DNA of 64,000 nucleotides. It comes from Cupriavidus agavae. GTDB taxonomy: Bacteria; Pseudomonadota; Gammaproteobacteria; Burkholderiales; Burkholderiaceae. Positions within the stretch are counted from its first letter, which is position 1; every line of letters starts with the position of its first letter. The translations under genes were made by a program, and so were the position numbers. Location: NCBI RefSeq assembly GCF_004217045.1, contig NZ_SGXM01000001.1:2232001-2296000 (forward strand), written 5' to 3'. Shown here in pieces: positions 16,508 through 25,930 of this stretch. A model generated the notes under the pieces. The model did not search any database, had not been told where the DNA came from, and saw nothing but the letters and a program-made list of their open reading frames with translations.

Positions 16508-17449
16508 TCAGCGCGCCGGACTCCGGTGGAGGCCCGTGGGGCCTGGCAGCGTCTTCAGGAACTCAAGGAAGGCGGCCACGCGCCTGGACCCTCGGTGATT
16601 GGGAAGATAGAGCGCCGTGACGGTAGAGCTGGACTGATTTGGCGTCACCTCCCATGCACTGAACAAGCGTTTCAGCCGACCATCGGCAATATCCGAGGCG
16701 ACCAGCCAATCCGGAAGCAAGCCGATACCGAGCCCCGCAAGCGCCGCATCCCTCAGAATCTCGATGTTGTTGCTGCGCATCGGCCCTTGCACCGGCACGA
16801 CCAGTTTGCTGGCGTCCTTCTCCGCCCCGCTTTCGCGGAACGCCCAGACCTGTTCGCGGGAGCCGAAGGTGAAACGCAGGCAACGATGGTCCACCAGGTC
16901 AGACGGGTCCGAAATAGCTGGCCGTTGCTCCAGGTACGAAGGGCTGGCCACCACCAGTCGGCGGAAAGCGCCGACTTCCCGCGCGATGAGTTCGTCGTAG
17001 GCCGAGGCACTGCCAAGGCGTACCGAGACATCGATTCTTGCTCCGACAAGGTCGACGATGTCGTCGCTCAAGTGCACGTCCAGTTCGAGTTGTGGATGTT
17101 GCGCCATCCATTGACCGAGATAGGGGGATATACAGCAGCGTCCGAACGCAACAGGCAGCGACACGCGCAGTTGACCCACCGGCGCATCTCCGCGGTCCGC
17201 GATTTCGGCGTCGGCCTCCTCCACGGCGTCAAGGATTCTGCGCGCGTGGTGATAGTAGCTGGCACCTGCCTCGGTGATGGTGACTTGCCGCGTCGATCGG
17301 TTCAGCAGCACGGCCCCAAGCGACCTTTCCAGCTGGTCGATGGTGCGAGTCACGGAAGACGTGGCGAGGTTCATGCGACGCGCCGCGGCCGAGAACCCTT
17401 TTGCGTCCACGGTTTCCACGAAGGTCTTGAGGGCAACTAGCTTGTCCAT
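16508..17449 (-). CDS. LysR family transcriptional regulator
   Basis: A 313-residue LysR-type regulator. The N-terminal helix-turn-helix (FSAAARRMNLATSSVTRTIDQLE) is in the standard position and the substrate-binding region is full length. Features such as VPVQGPMRSNNIEILRDAALAGLGIGLLPDWL are typical of the large subgroup that includes regulators of drug or aromatic efflux and oxidoreductases. It lies upstream of the MFS gene on the same strand, so regulation of that gene is likely. The start at 17449 was preferred because it gives the normal N-terminus for the family. Confidence 0.87.
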   Translation of the reverse strand: MDKLVALKTFVETVDAKGFSAAARRMNLATSSVTRTIDQLERSLGAVLLNRSTRQVTITEAGASYYHHARRILDAVEEADAEIADRGDAPVGQLRVSLPVAFGRCCISPYLGQWMAQHPQLELDVHLSDDIVDLVGARIDVSVRLGSASAYDELIAREVGAFRRLVVASPSYLEQRPAISDPSDLVDHRCLRFTFGSREQVWAFRESGAEKDASKLVVPVQGPMRSNNIEILRDAALAGLGIGLLPDWLVASDIADGRLKRLFSAWEVTPNQSSSTVTALYLPNHRGSRRVAAFLEFLKTLPGPTGLHRSPAR

Positions 17450-17491
17450 GACGCTGGGAGTGCGGGAGAAGACGTTGAAGCAGAACTGGGC

Positions 17492-17523
17492 GCCAAAAAG
17501 AAAGCCCTCACTCGGAGGGCTCT
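17492..17523 (-). terminator. Terminator after sodB
   Basis: GCCCTC (17504-17509) pairs with GAGGGC (17515-17520). In the minus direction the stem is followed by a T-rich run (TTTCTTTTT). It lies about 60 bases after the sodB stop. Confidence 0.75.
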
Positions 17524-17581
17524 CTTTTCGCAACTTTGGCGCGGGGGACTATCGGACCTTCCGAAGTATCGCGCCGCCGCT

Positions 17582-18160
17582 TCAGGCGAAGTTCTGGGCG
17601 GCGAAGTCCCAGTTCACGACGTTCCAGAATGCCTCGACGTACTTCGGACGGGCATTGCGGTAGTCGATGTAGTAGGCGTGTTCCCAGACGTCGCAGGTCA
17701 GCAGGGCCTTGGCGTCGGTCGTCAGCGGGGTGGCGGCGTTCGAGGTGGACACCAGGTCCAGCGAGCCGTCGGCCTTCTTGACCAGCCAGGCCCAGCCCGA
17801 ACCGAAGGTGCCGACGGCCACCTTCGTGAACTCTTCCTTGAACTTGTCGAACGAACCCCACTTGGCGTTGATCGCGTCGGCCAGGGCGCCGGTGGGCTGG
17901 CCACCGCCGTTCGGCTTCATCGATTCCCAGTAGAACGTGTGGTTCCACACCTGGGCCGCGTTGTTGAAGATGCCGCCCGACGACTTCTTGACGATCTCTT
18001 CCAGCGAGGCGTTCTCGAAGTCCGTGCCCTTGATCAGGTTGTTCAGGTTGGTGACGTAGGTCTGGTGGTGCTTGTCATGGTGGAACTCCAGCGTCTCCTT
18101 GGAGATGTGCGGAGCCAGGGCATCATGCGCGTACGGAAGCGGGGGGAGCTTGTGTTCCAT
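17582..18160 (-). CDS. sodB: superoxide dismutase [Fe]
   Basis: A 192-residue iron superoxide dismutase, full length. The metal ligands His27, His74, Asp157 and His161 ([13 protein letters not shown]) are all present. Gln70 in NNAAQVWNH marks the iron form; manganese enzymes carry the equivalent glutamine elsewhere. It converts superoxide to peroxide and oxygen in the cytoplasm. The ATG at 18160 gives the standard start ([10 protein letters not shown]). It is monocistronic, with a terminator after it and xseA upstream on the same strand about 125 bases away. Confidence 0.95.
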   Translation of the reverse strand: MEHKLPPLPYAHDALAPHISKETLEFHHDKHHQTYVTNLNNLIKGTDFENASLEEIVKKSSGGIFNNAAQVWNHTFYWESMKPNGGGQPTGALADAINAKWGSFDKFKEEFTKVAVGTFGSGWAWLVKKADGSLDLVSTSNAATPLTTDAKALLTCDVWEHAYYIDYRNARPKYVEAFWNVVNWDFAAQNFA

Positions 18161-18286
18161 TGTTCTGTCTCTGGGTTTTGGTGGGGAGAATTGCCGATTG
18201 TAGGTGACTTGCCAGACCCGCGCAAACGGCGCCGGAAAGCCCCCTGGGGTCATGTTAGTTTGCGCCGCGTCGAGTGAGAATCAGTC

Positions 18287-19672
18287 TCAAAACGTGCCCA
18301 GCTTGGGCTGGACGCCGGCGATCTCCAGGTCTGCACTGCCCTCGGCGAGATGGGCCTCGACGATGCTGCCGGCCCGCAGTTCGGCCGGCGAGCGCAGCGC
18401 GTGGCCGCGCGGGTCGAGCAGCACCGCGTAGCCGCGTTCCAGCGTGCGCTGCGGCGCCAGCAGTTCGAGCGCGCCGGCCACGCGCGCCAGCCGCTGCGCT
18501 TCACGCTCGTGGCGCCGTTCGGCCGCCGTGTCGAGCCGGGCGGCCAGCCGGCCCAGCGCCGCCTGCGCCGCGCCGGTATCGGGTTTCAGCGCGCGCCAGC
18601 GCATGGCCAGCACGTCATGGCGATGCCGCTGGGCCGACACCGTGTCGCGCAGCGCCGCTCGCAGGTGCCGGGCCAGGTTGTCCACCCGGGCGCGCCGCTC
18701 CTGCAGTTGCGCCTGGGGGCTGCGCAGCCGCCGCGACAGCCACTCCAGGTGCTGCGCGCGGCGTTCGAGCTGCCGGTCCATGCACTGGGCCAGCGCGTCG
18801 CGCGCGCGGCGGGCGGCCTGCAGCAGATGGGCGCGATCGGGGCTGACCAGTTCGGCCGCGCCGGTGGGCGTGGGCGCGCGCACGTCGGCGACAAAATCGG
18901 CAATCGTGAAGTCGGTCTCGTGGCCCACGCCCGACACCAGCGGCAGCCGGCTACGGGCAATCGCCTGCGCCACCACTTCCTCGTTGAATGACCACAGGTC
19001 CTCGATGCTGCCGCCGCCCCGGCACAGGATCAGCACGTCGCATTCGCCGCGCGCGTTGGCGTTGTCGATCATCGCGGCGATCTTCCCGGCGGAGCCCGCC
19101 CCCTGCACCGGCACCGGATAGACCACCACCGGCACGTGCGGCGCGCGCCGCTGCAGCGTGGTCAGCACGTCGCGCATGGCCGCCGCCTGCAGCGACGTGA
19201 TCACGCCAATGGCGCGCGGATGCGCGGGAATCGCGCGCTTGCGTTCGGGATCGAACAGACCCGCCTCTGCCAGTTTCTCCTTGAGCCGGAGAAAAGCCTC
19301 GTAGAGGTTGCCCAGGCCGGCCCGGCGCATGGCTTCCACGCCGAGTTGCAGTTCGCCGCGCGCCTCGTACATCGACACCACCGCGCGCACCTCCACGGCC
19401 TCGCCCTCGCGCGGCGTGAAGTCCACATGCTGGTTGCGCCCCCGGAACATCACGCAGCGGATTTGCGCGCGCGCATCCTTGAGCGAGAAATACCAGTGTC
19501 CGCTGGCCGCCCGGGTGAAGTTCGAAATCTCCCCCCTGACCCATGCCAGCGGAAAGCTGCGTTCGAGCACGCCGGCAATCGCCTGGTTCAGTTCGCTGAC
19601 CGCAATCACTTCACGGGTCCGCGCGGGCGGCTGAGACGGCGCAAAACGCGAAAGGTTCTCGTTCTGGGACAT
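18287..19672 (-). CDS. xseA: exodeoxyribonuclease VII large subunit
   Basis: A 461-residue protein of the XseA family (E. coli 456). The N-terminal OB fold ([28 protein letters not shown] region) is followed by the nuclease domain with [28 protein letters not shown] and [16 protein letters not shown], all hallmarks of the family. A long Arg/Ala/Leu-rich coiled coil at about 290-420 precedes the C-terminal segment. With the small subunit XseB (not in the window) it degrades single-stranded DNA to acid-soluble oligonucleotides. The start at 19672 fits the family; the frame extends upstream into the repeat region without a ribosome site. Confidence 0.95.
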   Translation of the reverse strand: MSQNENLSRFAPSQPPARTREVIAVSELNQAIAGVLERSFPLAWVRGEISNFTRAASGHWYFSLKDARAQIRCVMFRGRNQHVDFTPREGEAVEVRAVVSMYEARGELQLGVEAMRRAGLGNLYEAFLRLKEKLAEAGLFDPERKRAIPAHPRAIGVITSLQAAAMRDVLTTLQRRAPHVPVVVYPVPVQGAGSAGKIAAMIDNANARGECDVLILCRGGGSIEDLWSFNEEVVAQAIARSRLPLVSGVGHETDFTIADFVADVRAPTPTGAAELVSPDRAHLLQAARRARDALAQCMDRQLERRAQHLEWLSRRLRSPQAQLQERRARVDNLARHLRAALRDTVSAQRHRHDVLAMRWRALKPDTGAAQAALGRLAARLDTAAERRHEREAQRLARVAGALELLAPQRTLERGYAVLLDPRGHALRSPAELRAGSIVEAHLAEGSADLEIAGVQPKLGTF

Positions 19673-20642
19673 GGGCGACAACCGCGCAGGCGGCGTGGGA
19701 TGGACATGTCCACAGCATAACGGGTATGTCAAGAGGGATGGATCATGGCGCGTGTTCGGCCGCCACAGCCCCGCCACTCCGTACAAGCCTTTGATTCTTA
19801 TGCATTTTCAGACGGGACCAAAAAACAGGCAATGTAGGAGAAAACCTTTCGCGTCAACCACTTACCAAAAACGGAAGCGGCTTGTTCACAAAGTTATCCA
19901 CAGAAGCTTTGGATAAATGATTTGTCAAGGGCCGCGCCTGTGGACAACGTATACGGCACCGCCGCAACCCCTCTCCGGCAACGGCCAAGGCGCCGCCGGC
20001 ATAACCTGCCATGCTGCGGCCCGCCCGGGGCGGTTTTGCCCGGTTTTTAGGCAAAGCACTGCCCTCCCATACCAATCAAGGGTTTACGTCGCTTCTCCCG
20101 GGTTTATCCACAGGCGGTCCACAAGCCTGTCCGGCGCCGATGTGGACAGCGCGGCGTTGTCTGATTGACAGCCTTCAGGCTTTTGCGTCCGCCCTTGCCC
20201 TTTTTTTAGGCACGGCAAGCTTTCTCCTTTTCGATCAATGACTTGCCACGCTTCTCCGACAACTGTCCACAGCCGGTCCACAACACTGTCCCGGTTCGCT
20301 GTGGATAGCGGGGGCGGCGCATCGCCGGAAACGCCCGTTCCGGCGATTGCACAAAAAACAGGCAGGCGATGTGACTCCCTTTGCATTCAAGGAGTTAGCG
20401 GCCTTTTCCGAAGGCTGTCCACAACCGGTCCACAAGACTGTCCCGCGTTGGTGTGGAAAGCCGCAGACAGCGCGCGCCGGAGTGGCTTGCCGCTGCCATC
20501 GGCGCGGGGTAGAGTGGCGCCTGAAATTTTTTCGAGCATCGCCGCTTGCGCCGCCGGAACCGGACGCGCAACAAAGGCTGCCGCGTAGTCATCCGTCGAG
20601 TTTCCATTTCGGGTCTGTCGTCCGTCGATTTCGGGGGTCCAC
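19673..20642. other. Gene-free region between xseA and exbB, containing the repeat array
   Basis: A 970-base region without a supported gene. It is clearly poorer in GC than its surroundings in places and rich in TCCACA words. Two exact TTATCCACA (DnaA box consensus) occur at 19894-19902 and 20104-20112. A palindrome TGGACATGTCCA is at 19701-19712. A series of repeat units at 20041-20460 is described separately. Both flanking genes are transcribed outward, so two promoters must also lie here; I could not place them. Confidence 0.7.
19882..20460. repeat. Tandem repeat units with DnaA-box-like triplets
   Basis: Three diverged units repeat about every 155 bases (159, then 152). Each has box 1 (TTATCCACA or CTGTCCACA), box 2 CGGTCCACA starting 11 bases later, and an inverted box 3 (TGTGGA plus three) starting 37 bases after box 1. 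Box 1 starts are 20104, 20263 and 20415; spacing is the same in all three. Upstream of box 1 each unit has a related segment with a T or A run next to AGGCA and a TCAA word. A more degenerate unit around 19882-19947 has TTGTTCACA, TTATCCACA and an inverted TTGTCCACA. The boxes look like DnaA sites of mixed strength. Confidence 0.7.
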
Positions 20643-21263
20643 GTGTTTTCCATCATTCAAGCGGCCGGCTGGCCGATCTGGCCACTGCTGCTCGCGTCGG
20701 TCCTAGCGCTGGCGCTGATCGTCGAACGTTTTGTCTCGCTCAAGCGCAGCAAGGTGCTGCCCCCGCGCCTCTACGAAGAGGCGCTGTCCGCCGCGCAGCA
20801 GCGCAAGGCCACGCCCGACGTGGTCAACAACCTCGAAAAGAACTCGCCGCTGGGCCGCGTGCTGGCCGCCGGCCTGCGCCATGTCGTGCTGCAGCCGCAG
20901 ACCTCGCGCGACGCGGCCAAGGACGTGGTCGAGGAAGCCGGCCGCATCGTGGCCCATGACCTGGAGCGCTACCTGAACGCGCTCGGCACGATCGCCTCGG
21001 TGGCGCCGCTGATGGGCCTGCTGGGCACCGTGATCGGCATGATCGAGATCTTCGGCAGCCAGGGCGGCACCGGCGCCAACCCCGAACAACTGGCCCACGG
21101 CATCTCCGTGGCGCTCTACAACACGGCCTTCGGCCTGATCGTGGCCATCCCGGCGCTGGTGTTCTGGCGCTATTTCCGCCGCCTGGTCGACGACTACGTG
21201 GCCGAACTGGAATTCCGCGCCACCGCGTTCCTCGACGCCATCCTGCCGCAGCGGCGGGCCTGA
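20643..21263 (+). CDS. exbB: MotA/TolQ/ExbB proton channel family protein
   Basis: A 206-residue inner-membrane protein with three hydrophobic helices at about 8-28, 115-137 and 155-175. This is the TolQ/ExbB layout with a large cytoplasmic loop between helices 1 and 2. The conserved GTVIGMIEIF segment in helix 2 and the gap before helix 3 are family marks. With ExbD it forms the proton-driven motor that energises TonB-dependent uptake or Tol-Pal. It starts with GTG at 20643 after GGGGGT. exbD follows 19 bases later. No tonB or tolA is present, so the partner protein is encoded elsewhere. TolQ-type function is an alternative, but the short size favours ExbB. Confidence 0.87.
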   Translation: MFSIIQAAGWPIWPLLLASVLALALIVERFVSLKRSKVLPPRLYEEALSAAQQRKATPDVVNNLEKNSPLGRVLAAGLRHVVLQPQTSRDAAKDVVEEAGRIVAHDLERYLNALGTIASVAPLMGLLGTVIGMIEIFGSQGGTGANPEQLAHGISVALYNTAFGLIVAIPALVFWRYFRRLVDDYVAELEFRATAFLDAILPQRRA

Positions 21264-21282
21264 CGCGCACCGGAAACCCGCC

Positions 21283-21723
21283 ATGCGCTTCCGTTCCCGC
21301 CAGCGGCGCGAGGAGCCGGAGATCAACCTGATCCCGCTCATCGACGTACTGCTCGTGATCCTGATCTTCCTGATGATCTCGACCACGTACTCGCGCTTTA
21401 CCGAACTGCAGATCCAGCTGCCCACCGCCGACGCCGAGCGCGCGCAGCAGCGCCCCGCCGAGATCGTGGTGTCGATCTCGGCACGCGGGGTCTACTCCGT
21501 CAACAAGCAGGTGCTCGAACAGAAGGACGTGACGAGCCTGGCCGACCAGCTGCGCCACGCCGCCGGCCCGGCCGCGGATGGTCCGCCTCCGGTGGTCATC
21601 GTCAACGCCGACGCACAGGCCACCCACCAGGCCGTGATCAACGTGATGGAAGCGGCCCGCGTGGCCGGTCTGTCGCGGCTGACGTTCGCCACCCAGGCCA
21701 GCCAGTCCGCCGGGCAGCGCTGA
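21283..21723 (+). CDS. exbD: ExbD/TolR family biopolymer transport protein
   Basis: A 146-residue protein with one N-terminal membrane helix (about 17-37) preceded by the basic start [15 protein letters not shown]. Asp21 in [10 protein letters not shown] matches the essential membrane aspartate of ExbD/TolR that carries protons. The C-terminal periplasmic domain ([13 protein letters not shown]) is typical. It follows exbB by 19 bases and should be cotranscribed. Together they form the ion-driven motor complex in the inner membrane. Confidence 0.9.
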   Translation: MRFRSRQRREEPEINLIPLIDVLLVILIFLMISTTYSRFTELQIQLPTADAERAQQRPAEIVVSISARGVYSVNKQVLEQKDVTSLADQLRHAAGPAADGPPPVVIVNADAQATHQAVINVMEAARVAGLSRLTFATQASQSAGQR

Positions 21724-21764
21724 CGCCGCCCCGGGCCCGCGCGGCGCGCCGATGGACGGCACGC

Positions 21765-21794
21765 TTGCCGCATGCGCTGCGCAGTGCCCATAAT
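21765..21794 (+). promoter_or_regulatory. Possible promoter of lpxK
   Basis: TTGCCG at 21765-21770, an 18-base spacer and CATAAT at 21789-21794 fit a sigma-70 promoter. A seven-base hairpin (TGCCACC with GGTGGCA, 21811-21829) lies in the leader before the lpxK start at 21855. It could give lpxK expression separate from exbBD. Confidence 0.45.
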
Positions 21795-21854
21795 GTCTGC
21801 ATTCGACCGGTGCCACCCCTGCGGTGGCATCGTCCTTTTCCATCGGTCCCGTTC

Positions 21855-22970
21855 ATGCCCATTCCCCGACATACCCTTGCCGAGTTCGTGACTGCCCAGT
21901 GGCAGCACCGCGGCTGGTTCGCCTGGCTGATGTGGCCGTTCTCGCTGCTGTTCGGGGTCATCGCACGCGTGCGCCGCCTGGGCTACCGGCGCGGCTGGTT
22001 CCGGTCCACGCGGCTGCCGATGCCGGTGATCGTGGTCGGCAACGTCACCGTGGGCGGCACCGGCAAGACGCCGGCCGTGATTGCGCTGGCCCAGGCGCTG
22101 GCCGAGGCCGGCATGCGGCCCGGCGTGGTGTCGCGTGGCTACGGGGTGACGCTGAAGCATCCGCGCCGCGTCAAGGCCGACTCGAAGGCGGCGGACGTCG
22201 GCGACGAGCCGCTGCTGATCGCCCGCGCCACCGACGTGCCGGTCTGGGTCTTCCCGGACCGCGCGCTGTGCGCGCAGACCATGCTGGTGTCGCACCCCGG
22301 CGTCAACGTGCTGCTGCTCGACGATGGCCTGCAGCACTACCGCCTGCAGCGCGATTTCGAGATCGTGATGTTCGACGCCCGCATGGGCGGCAACGGCATG
22401 CTGCTGCCGGCGGGCCCGCTGCGCGAGCCGCTGGACCGCCCGCGCGACGCCACGCTGATCAACGACCCCAATTTCAAGGCCACGCCCGACAAACCCGATG
22501 TCTACGGCATGCGCCTGGAACTCGACGACGCCTGGCAGCTCAACGACCCCACGATGGCGCGCCCGGTCTCGCACTTCGCCGGCAAGCGCGTGCTGGCGGC
22601 GGCCGGCATCGGCAACCCGGAGCGCTTCTTCGCCAGCCTGCGCCGCGCCGGTGTCTCGCCCGCCGCCACGCTGCCACTGCCCGACCACTACGACTTCGCC
22701 GACGACCCGTTCGCCGGCAACGACGCCGCGCTCGCCGCCGACGTGATCCTGATCACCGAGAAGGATGCCGTAAAATGCGAGCGCTTTGACGACCCGAGGA
22801 TCTGGGTCGTGCCCACCACGCCCGTGATCGACGCGGGCCTGATCGACAAAATCCGCCGCGCCGTGCTGGCGCGCAACCCGTCCGTCGCCACGCCCGTCAC
22901 CACCGGGCAAGCCACTGGTGCGACGAACGGCCTAGACAAGGAACACCAGGATGGACAACCGGCTGCTTGA
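21855..22970 (+). CDS. lpxK: tetraacyldisaccharide 4'-kinase
   Basis: A 371-residue LpxK. It phosphorylates the disaccharide precursor to make lipid IVA, the sixth step of lipid A synthesis, at the inner face of the cytoplasmic membrane. The P-loop GGTGKT is at 67-72 within [15 protein letters not shown] hydrophobic stretch at about 21-40 is the usual membrane anchor. [12 protein letters not shown] and [12 protein letters not shown] are family motifs. The start at 21855 was chosen because it gives the normal N-terminus. The 3' end overlaps the Trm112-like gene by 20 bases, which implies translational coupling. Confidence 0.94.
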   Translation: MPIPRHTLAEFVTAQWQHRGWFAWLMWPFSLLFGVIARVRRLGYRRGWFRSTRLPMPVIVVGNVTVGGTGKTPAVIALAQALAEAGMRPGVVSRGYGVTLKHPRRVKADSKAADVGDEPLLIARATDVPVWVFPDRALCAQTMLVSHPGVNVLLLDDGLQHYRLQRDFEIVMFDARMGGNGMLLPAGPLREPLDRPRDATLINDPNFKATPDKPDVYGMRLELDDAWQLNDPTMARPVSHFAGKRVLAAAGIGNPERFFASLRRAGVSPAATLPLPDHYDFADDPFAGNDAALAADVILITEKDAVKCERFDDPRIWVVPTTPVIDAGLIDKIRRAVLARNPSVATPVTTGQATGATNGLDKEHQDGQPAA

Positions 22971-23157
22971 AATCCTCGTCTGCCCGCTGTGCAAGGGCAA
23001 GCTGGAACATGACCGCGCCGCCCAGGAACTGATCTGCCATGTCGACAAGCTGGCCTATCCGATCCGCGACGGGATCCCCGTCATGCTGGCCGACGAGGCC
23101 CGCCAGTCCGTGCCGGGCCGCGTGATCCCGGTGGAGCCGTCCGGCGCCGGCAACTGA
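22951..23157 (+). CDS. Trm112/UPF0434 family protein
   Basis: A 68-residue small protein of the Trm112-like (YcaR/UPF0434) family. CPLCKGKL at 11-18 gives the CxxC half of a zinc ribbon. The second cysteine pair is incomplete, as is common in these bacterial forms. [13 protein letters not shown] is the family's C-terminal signature. Its function in bacteria is not settled; the eukaryotic relative activates methyltransferases. AAGGAAC precedes the ATG, which lies inside lpxK. The position between lpxK and kdsB is conserved in many proteobacteria. Confidence 0.9.
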   Translation: MDNRLLEILVCPLCKGKLEHDRAAQELICHVDKLAYPIRDGIPVMLADEARQSVPGRVIPVEPSGAGN

Positions 23158-23177
23158 ACGGCACGGGCATCCGCACC

Positions 23178-23987
23178 ATGAGCGTTCCCGCCTTTACCGT
23201 CGTGATTCCGGCCCGGCTGGCCTCGACCCGCCTGCCGAACAAGCCGCTGGCCGATATCGGCGGACACCCGATGATCGTGCGCGTGGCCGAGCGCGCGCGC
23301 GCCTCGTCCGCGCAGCGCACCGTGGTGGCGACTGACGCCCCCGAGGTGGCCGCCGCCTGCGCCGCCCATGGCGTGGAGGCCGTGCTGACGCGCGCCGACC
23401 ACCCGTCAGGCACCGATCGGCTCGCGGAAGTCGCCGCCCGACTGGGCCTGCCCGACGACGCCATCGTCGTGAACGTGCAGGGCGACGAGCCGCTGATCGA
23501 GCCGACACTGATCGACGAGGTGGCGCTGCACCTGGCCAGCCATCCCGACTGCGCCATGGCCACGGCCGCCCACCCGCTGGCCGAGGCGGCCGATGTCTTC
23601 AATCCCAATGTGGTCAAGGTGGTCTGCGATCAGGCCGGCCGCGCGCTGTACTTCTCCCGGGCGCCGATTCCATGGGCCCGCGACGCCTGGGCCGGCGTGC
23701 CCGCCGCGCCCGCCGCCTCGGCGCAGGTGGCGTTGCCGGCCATGCCGGTGTTGCGCCACGTGGGCATCTACGCGTATCGCGCGGGCTTCCTGCGGCGCTT
23801 TCCGACGCTGGCGATCTCTCCGGTCGAACTGGTGGAGGCGCTGGAGCAGTTACGCGCCATGTGGCATGGCGAGCGCATCGGGGTGATGGTGACGGCCGCC
23901 GCGCCAGCGCCGGGCGTCGACACGCCGGCCGACCTCGAACGCGTGCGTGCGCTGTGGGCCGAGGGCATGGCCCAGGACGGCCCCTGA
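23178..23987 (+). CDS. kdsB: 3-deoxy-manno-octulosonate cytidylyltransferase
   Basis: A 269-residue CMP-KDO synthetase. It activates KDO with CTP for addition to lipid A. The N-terminal nucleotide motif [15 protein letters not shown] is complete, as are [11 protein letters not shown] and the later [11 protein letters not shown] region. Length is slightly above the common 250 because of an Ala/Pro-rich loop (residues about 175-185). It follows the Trm112-like gene by 20 bases in the lipopolysaccharide operon. The adenylate kinase gene is 378 bases further on. Confidence 0.95.
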   Translation: MSVPAFTVVIPARLASTRLPNKPLADIGGHPMIVRVAERARASSAQRTVVATDAPEVAAACAAHGVEAVLTRADHPSGTDRLAEVAARLGLPDDAIVVNVQGDEPLIEPTLIDEVALHLASHPDCAMATAAHPLAEAADVFNPNVVKVVCDQAGRALYFSRAPIPWARDAWAGVPAAPAASAQVALPAMPVLRHVGIYAYRAGFLRRFPTLAISPVELVEALEQLRAMWHGERIGVMVTAAAPAPGVDTPADLERVRALWAEGMAQDGP

Positions 23988-24365
23988 ACGGGCTGGCCAG
24001 ACGCCTCCCGGGGCGCCATTGACCGCGGCCAACCGCTGAAGTTCATACTGCTGCAACCTGCATGCAGGCCGAAAAGGCGGTGGCCCATGGCATAATGCCT
24101 GCCGATACAGAGCCTCTGGCCGCCCGCGCGGCCAAAAAGGCTCGGTGGGGAGATAGATCGAGCCCGCCCGGATGCGCACCGCTGACCATCGTCCACAAGA
24201 CCGGCCAGTCGCTGCAGCGCTTCGGGCCCCGCGCCTGAGCGGACGTCGGCAACTGCCCCGGCCTTCACGCCGGGCGGCGCCGCGCGTAAGTCCTGCGTCA
24301 AGTTGCGGCGTTACCCTCCATTTATCCCCCGCCAGACCGAATTCAAATACCTTGAGGACCCGTAA
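23988..24365. other. Intergenic region between kdsB and adk
   Basis: No supported gene in these 378 bases. I see a CATAAT word at 24091-24096 that might be a -10 element for adk, but no convincing -35. A six-base stem (GGCTCG at 24139-24144 with CGAGCC at 24159-24164) might form in a leader. Nothing else stands out. Confidence 0.4.
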
Positions 24366-25031
<666 letters not shown>

Positions 25032-25058
25032 ATCTGGCGTTTCTGCGATGGTTCGGAA

Positions 25059-25089
25059 AAGGCTCGGCTTCGGCTGGGCCTTTTTTGTT
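25059..25089 (+). terminator. Rho-independent terminator of adk
   Basis: AAGGCTCGGC pairs with GCTGGGCCTT (with two G-U pairs) around a TTCG tetraloop and runs into TTTTGTTT. Confidence 0.88.
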
Positions 25090-25115
25090 TTGGGAGGTGT
25101 TCTCCCGAGAGCGAA

Positions 25116-25131
25116 TTTACGTTAACGTAAA
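25116..25131. promoter_or_regulatory. Perfect 16-base palindrome, LiuR-type operator candidate
   Basis: TTTACGTTAACGTAAA reads the same on both strands. It matches the form TTWACGTNNACGTWAA reported for LiuR, a MerR-family regulator of branched-chain amino acid and acyl-CoA degradation in proteobacteria. It lies 40 bases before the start of the 3-hydroxyacyl-CoA dehydrogenase-like gene and overlaps its likely promoter. No liuR gene is in the window. Confidence 0.65.
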
Positions 25132-25170
25132 CGGAAGCTAAAACCATACACACCAACAGGAGACAACCGC

Positions 25171-25929
25171 ATGGAGATCCAGGGCAACGTTTTCATCGTC
25201 ACGGGCGGCGCATCGGGGCTGGGCGCGGGCACGGCGCGGATGCTGGCGGAGGCGGGCGGCAAGGTGGTCATCGCCGACCTCAACGAGGCAGCCGGCACCG
25301 CGCTGGCGCAGGAGCTGGGTGGCCAGTTCGTCAAATGCGACGTCAGCGCCGAGGCCGATGGCCAGGCAGCCGTGGCGGCCGCGCAGAAGCTCGGCCGGCT
25401 GGCGGGGCTCGTGAACTGTGCCGGGATCGCCGTGGCGTCGAAGACGGTTGGCAAGAACGGCCCGCATCCGCTCGACGCCTTCGAAAAGACGATTCGCGTC
25501 AACCTGGTCGGCACCTTCAACATGACCCGGCTGGCCGCCGCCGCGATGGTGCAGAACACGCCGGACGCCGAGGGCGAGCGCGGGGTCATCATCAACACGG
25601 CCTCGGTGGCGGCGTTCGACGGCCAGATCGGGCAGGCCGCCTATGCGGCATCGAAGGGCGGCGTGGTGGGCATGACGCTGGCCATCGCCCGCGACCTGGC
25701 GCGCGACGGCGTGCGCTGCATGACGATCGCCCCGGGCCTGTTCGAAACCCCGATGCTGCTCGGCATGCCGCAGGAAGTGCAGGACGCGCTCGGCAAGATG
25801 GTGCCGTTCCCCTCGCGCCTGGGCCGCCCGGCCGAGTTTGCCCGGCTGGCGCAGGCGATCATCGGCAACACGATGATGAATGGCGAGGTGATCCGCCTCG
25901 ACGGCGCCATCCGGATGCAACCGAAGTAA
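25171..25929 (+). CDS. SDR family 3-hydroxyacyl-CoA dehydrogenase (type II-like)
   Basis: A 252-residue short-chain dehydrogenase closely resembling type II 3-hydroxyacyl-CoA dehydrogenases (HSD17B10-like), which oxidise 3-hydroxyacyl-CoA or 2-methyl-3-hydroxybutyryl-CoA with NAD+. TGGASGLG at 11-18 is the cofactor loop. The active site has Ser in [13 protein letters not shown] and YAASKGG. The end [12 protein letters not shown] is typical. CAGGAGAC precedes the ATG. The LiuR-like palindrome upstream supports a role in acyl-CoA or isoleucine breakdown. It is transcribed alone and ends one base from the stop of the convergent XRE gene. Confidence 0.87.
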   Translation: MEIQGNVFIVTGGASGLGAGTARMLAEAGGKVVIADLNEAAGTALAQELGGQFVKCDVSAEADGQAAVAAAQKLGRLAGLVNCAGIAVASKTVGKNGPHPLDAFEKTIRVNLVGTFNMTRLAAAAMVQNTPDAEGERGVIINTASVAAFDGQIGQAAYAASKGGVVGMTLAIARDLARDGVRCMTIAPGLFETPMLLGMPQEVQDALGKMVPFPSRLGRPAEFARLAQAIIGNTMMNGEVIRLDGAIRMQPK

Positions 25930-25930
25930 T

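Noticed and set aside
19917..20706. Several short frames (60-119 codons) across the xseA-exbB gap
   Set aside because: They follow the repeat units, have no ribosome sites or family likeness, and differ between repeats.
24185..24205. A TCCACAAGAC word between kdsB and adk resembling box 2 of the DnaA-like array
   Set aside because: It is a single short match without the second and third boxes.
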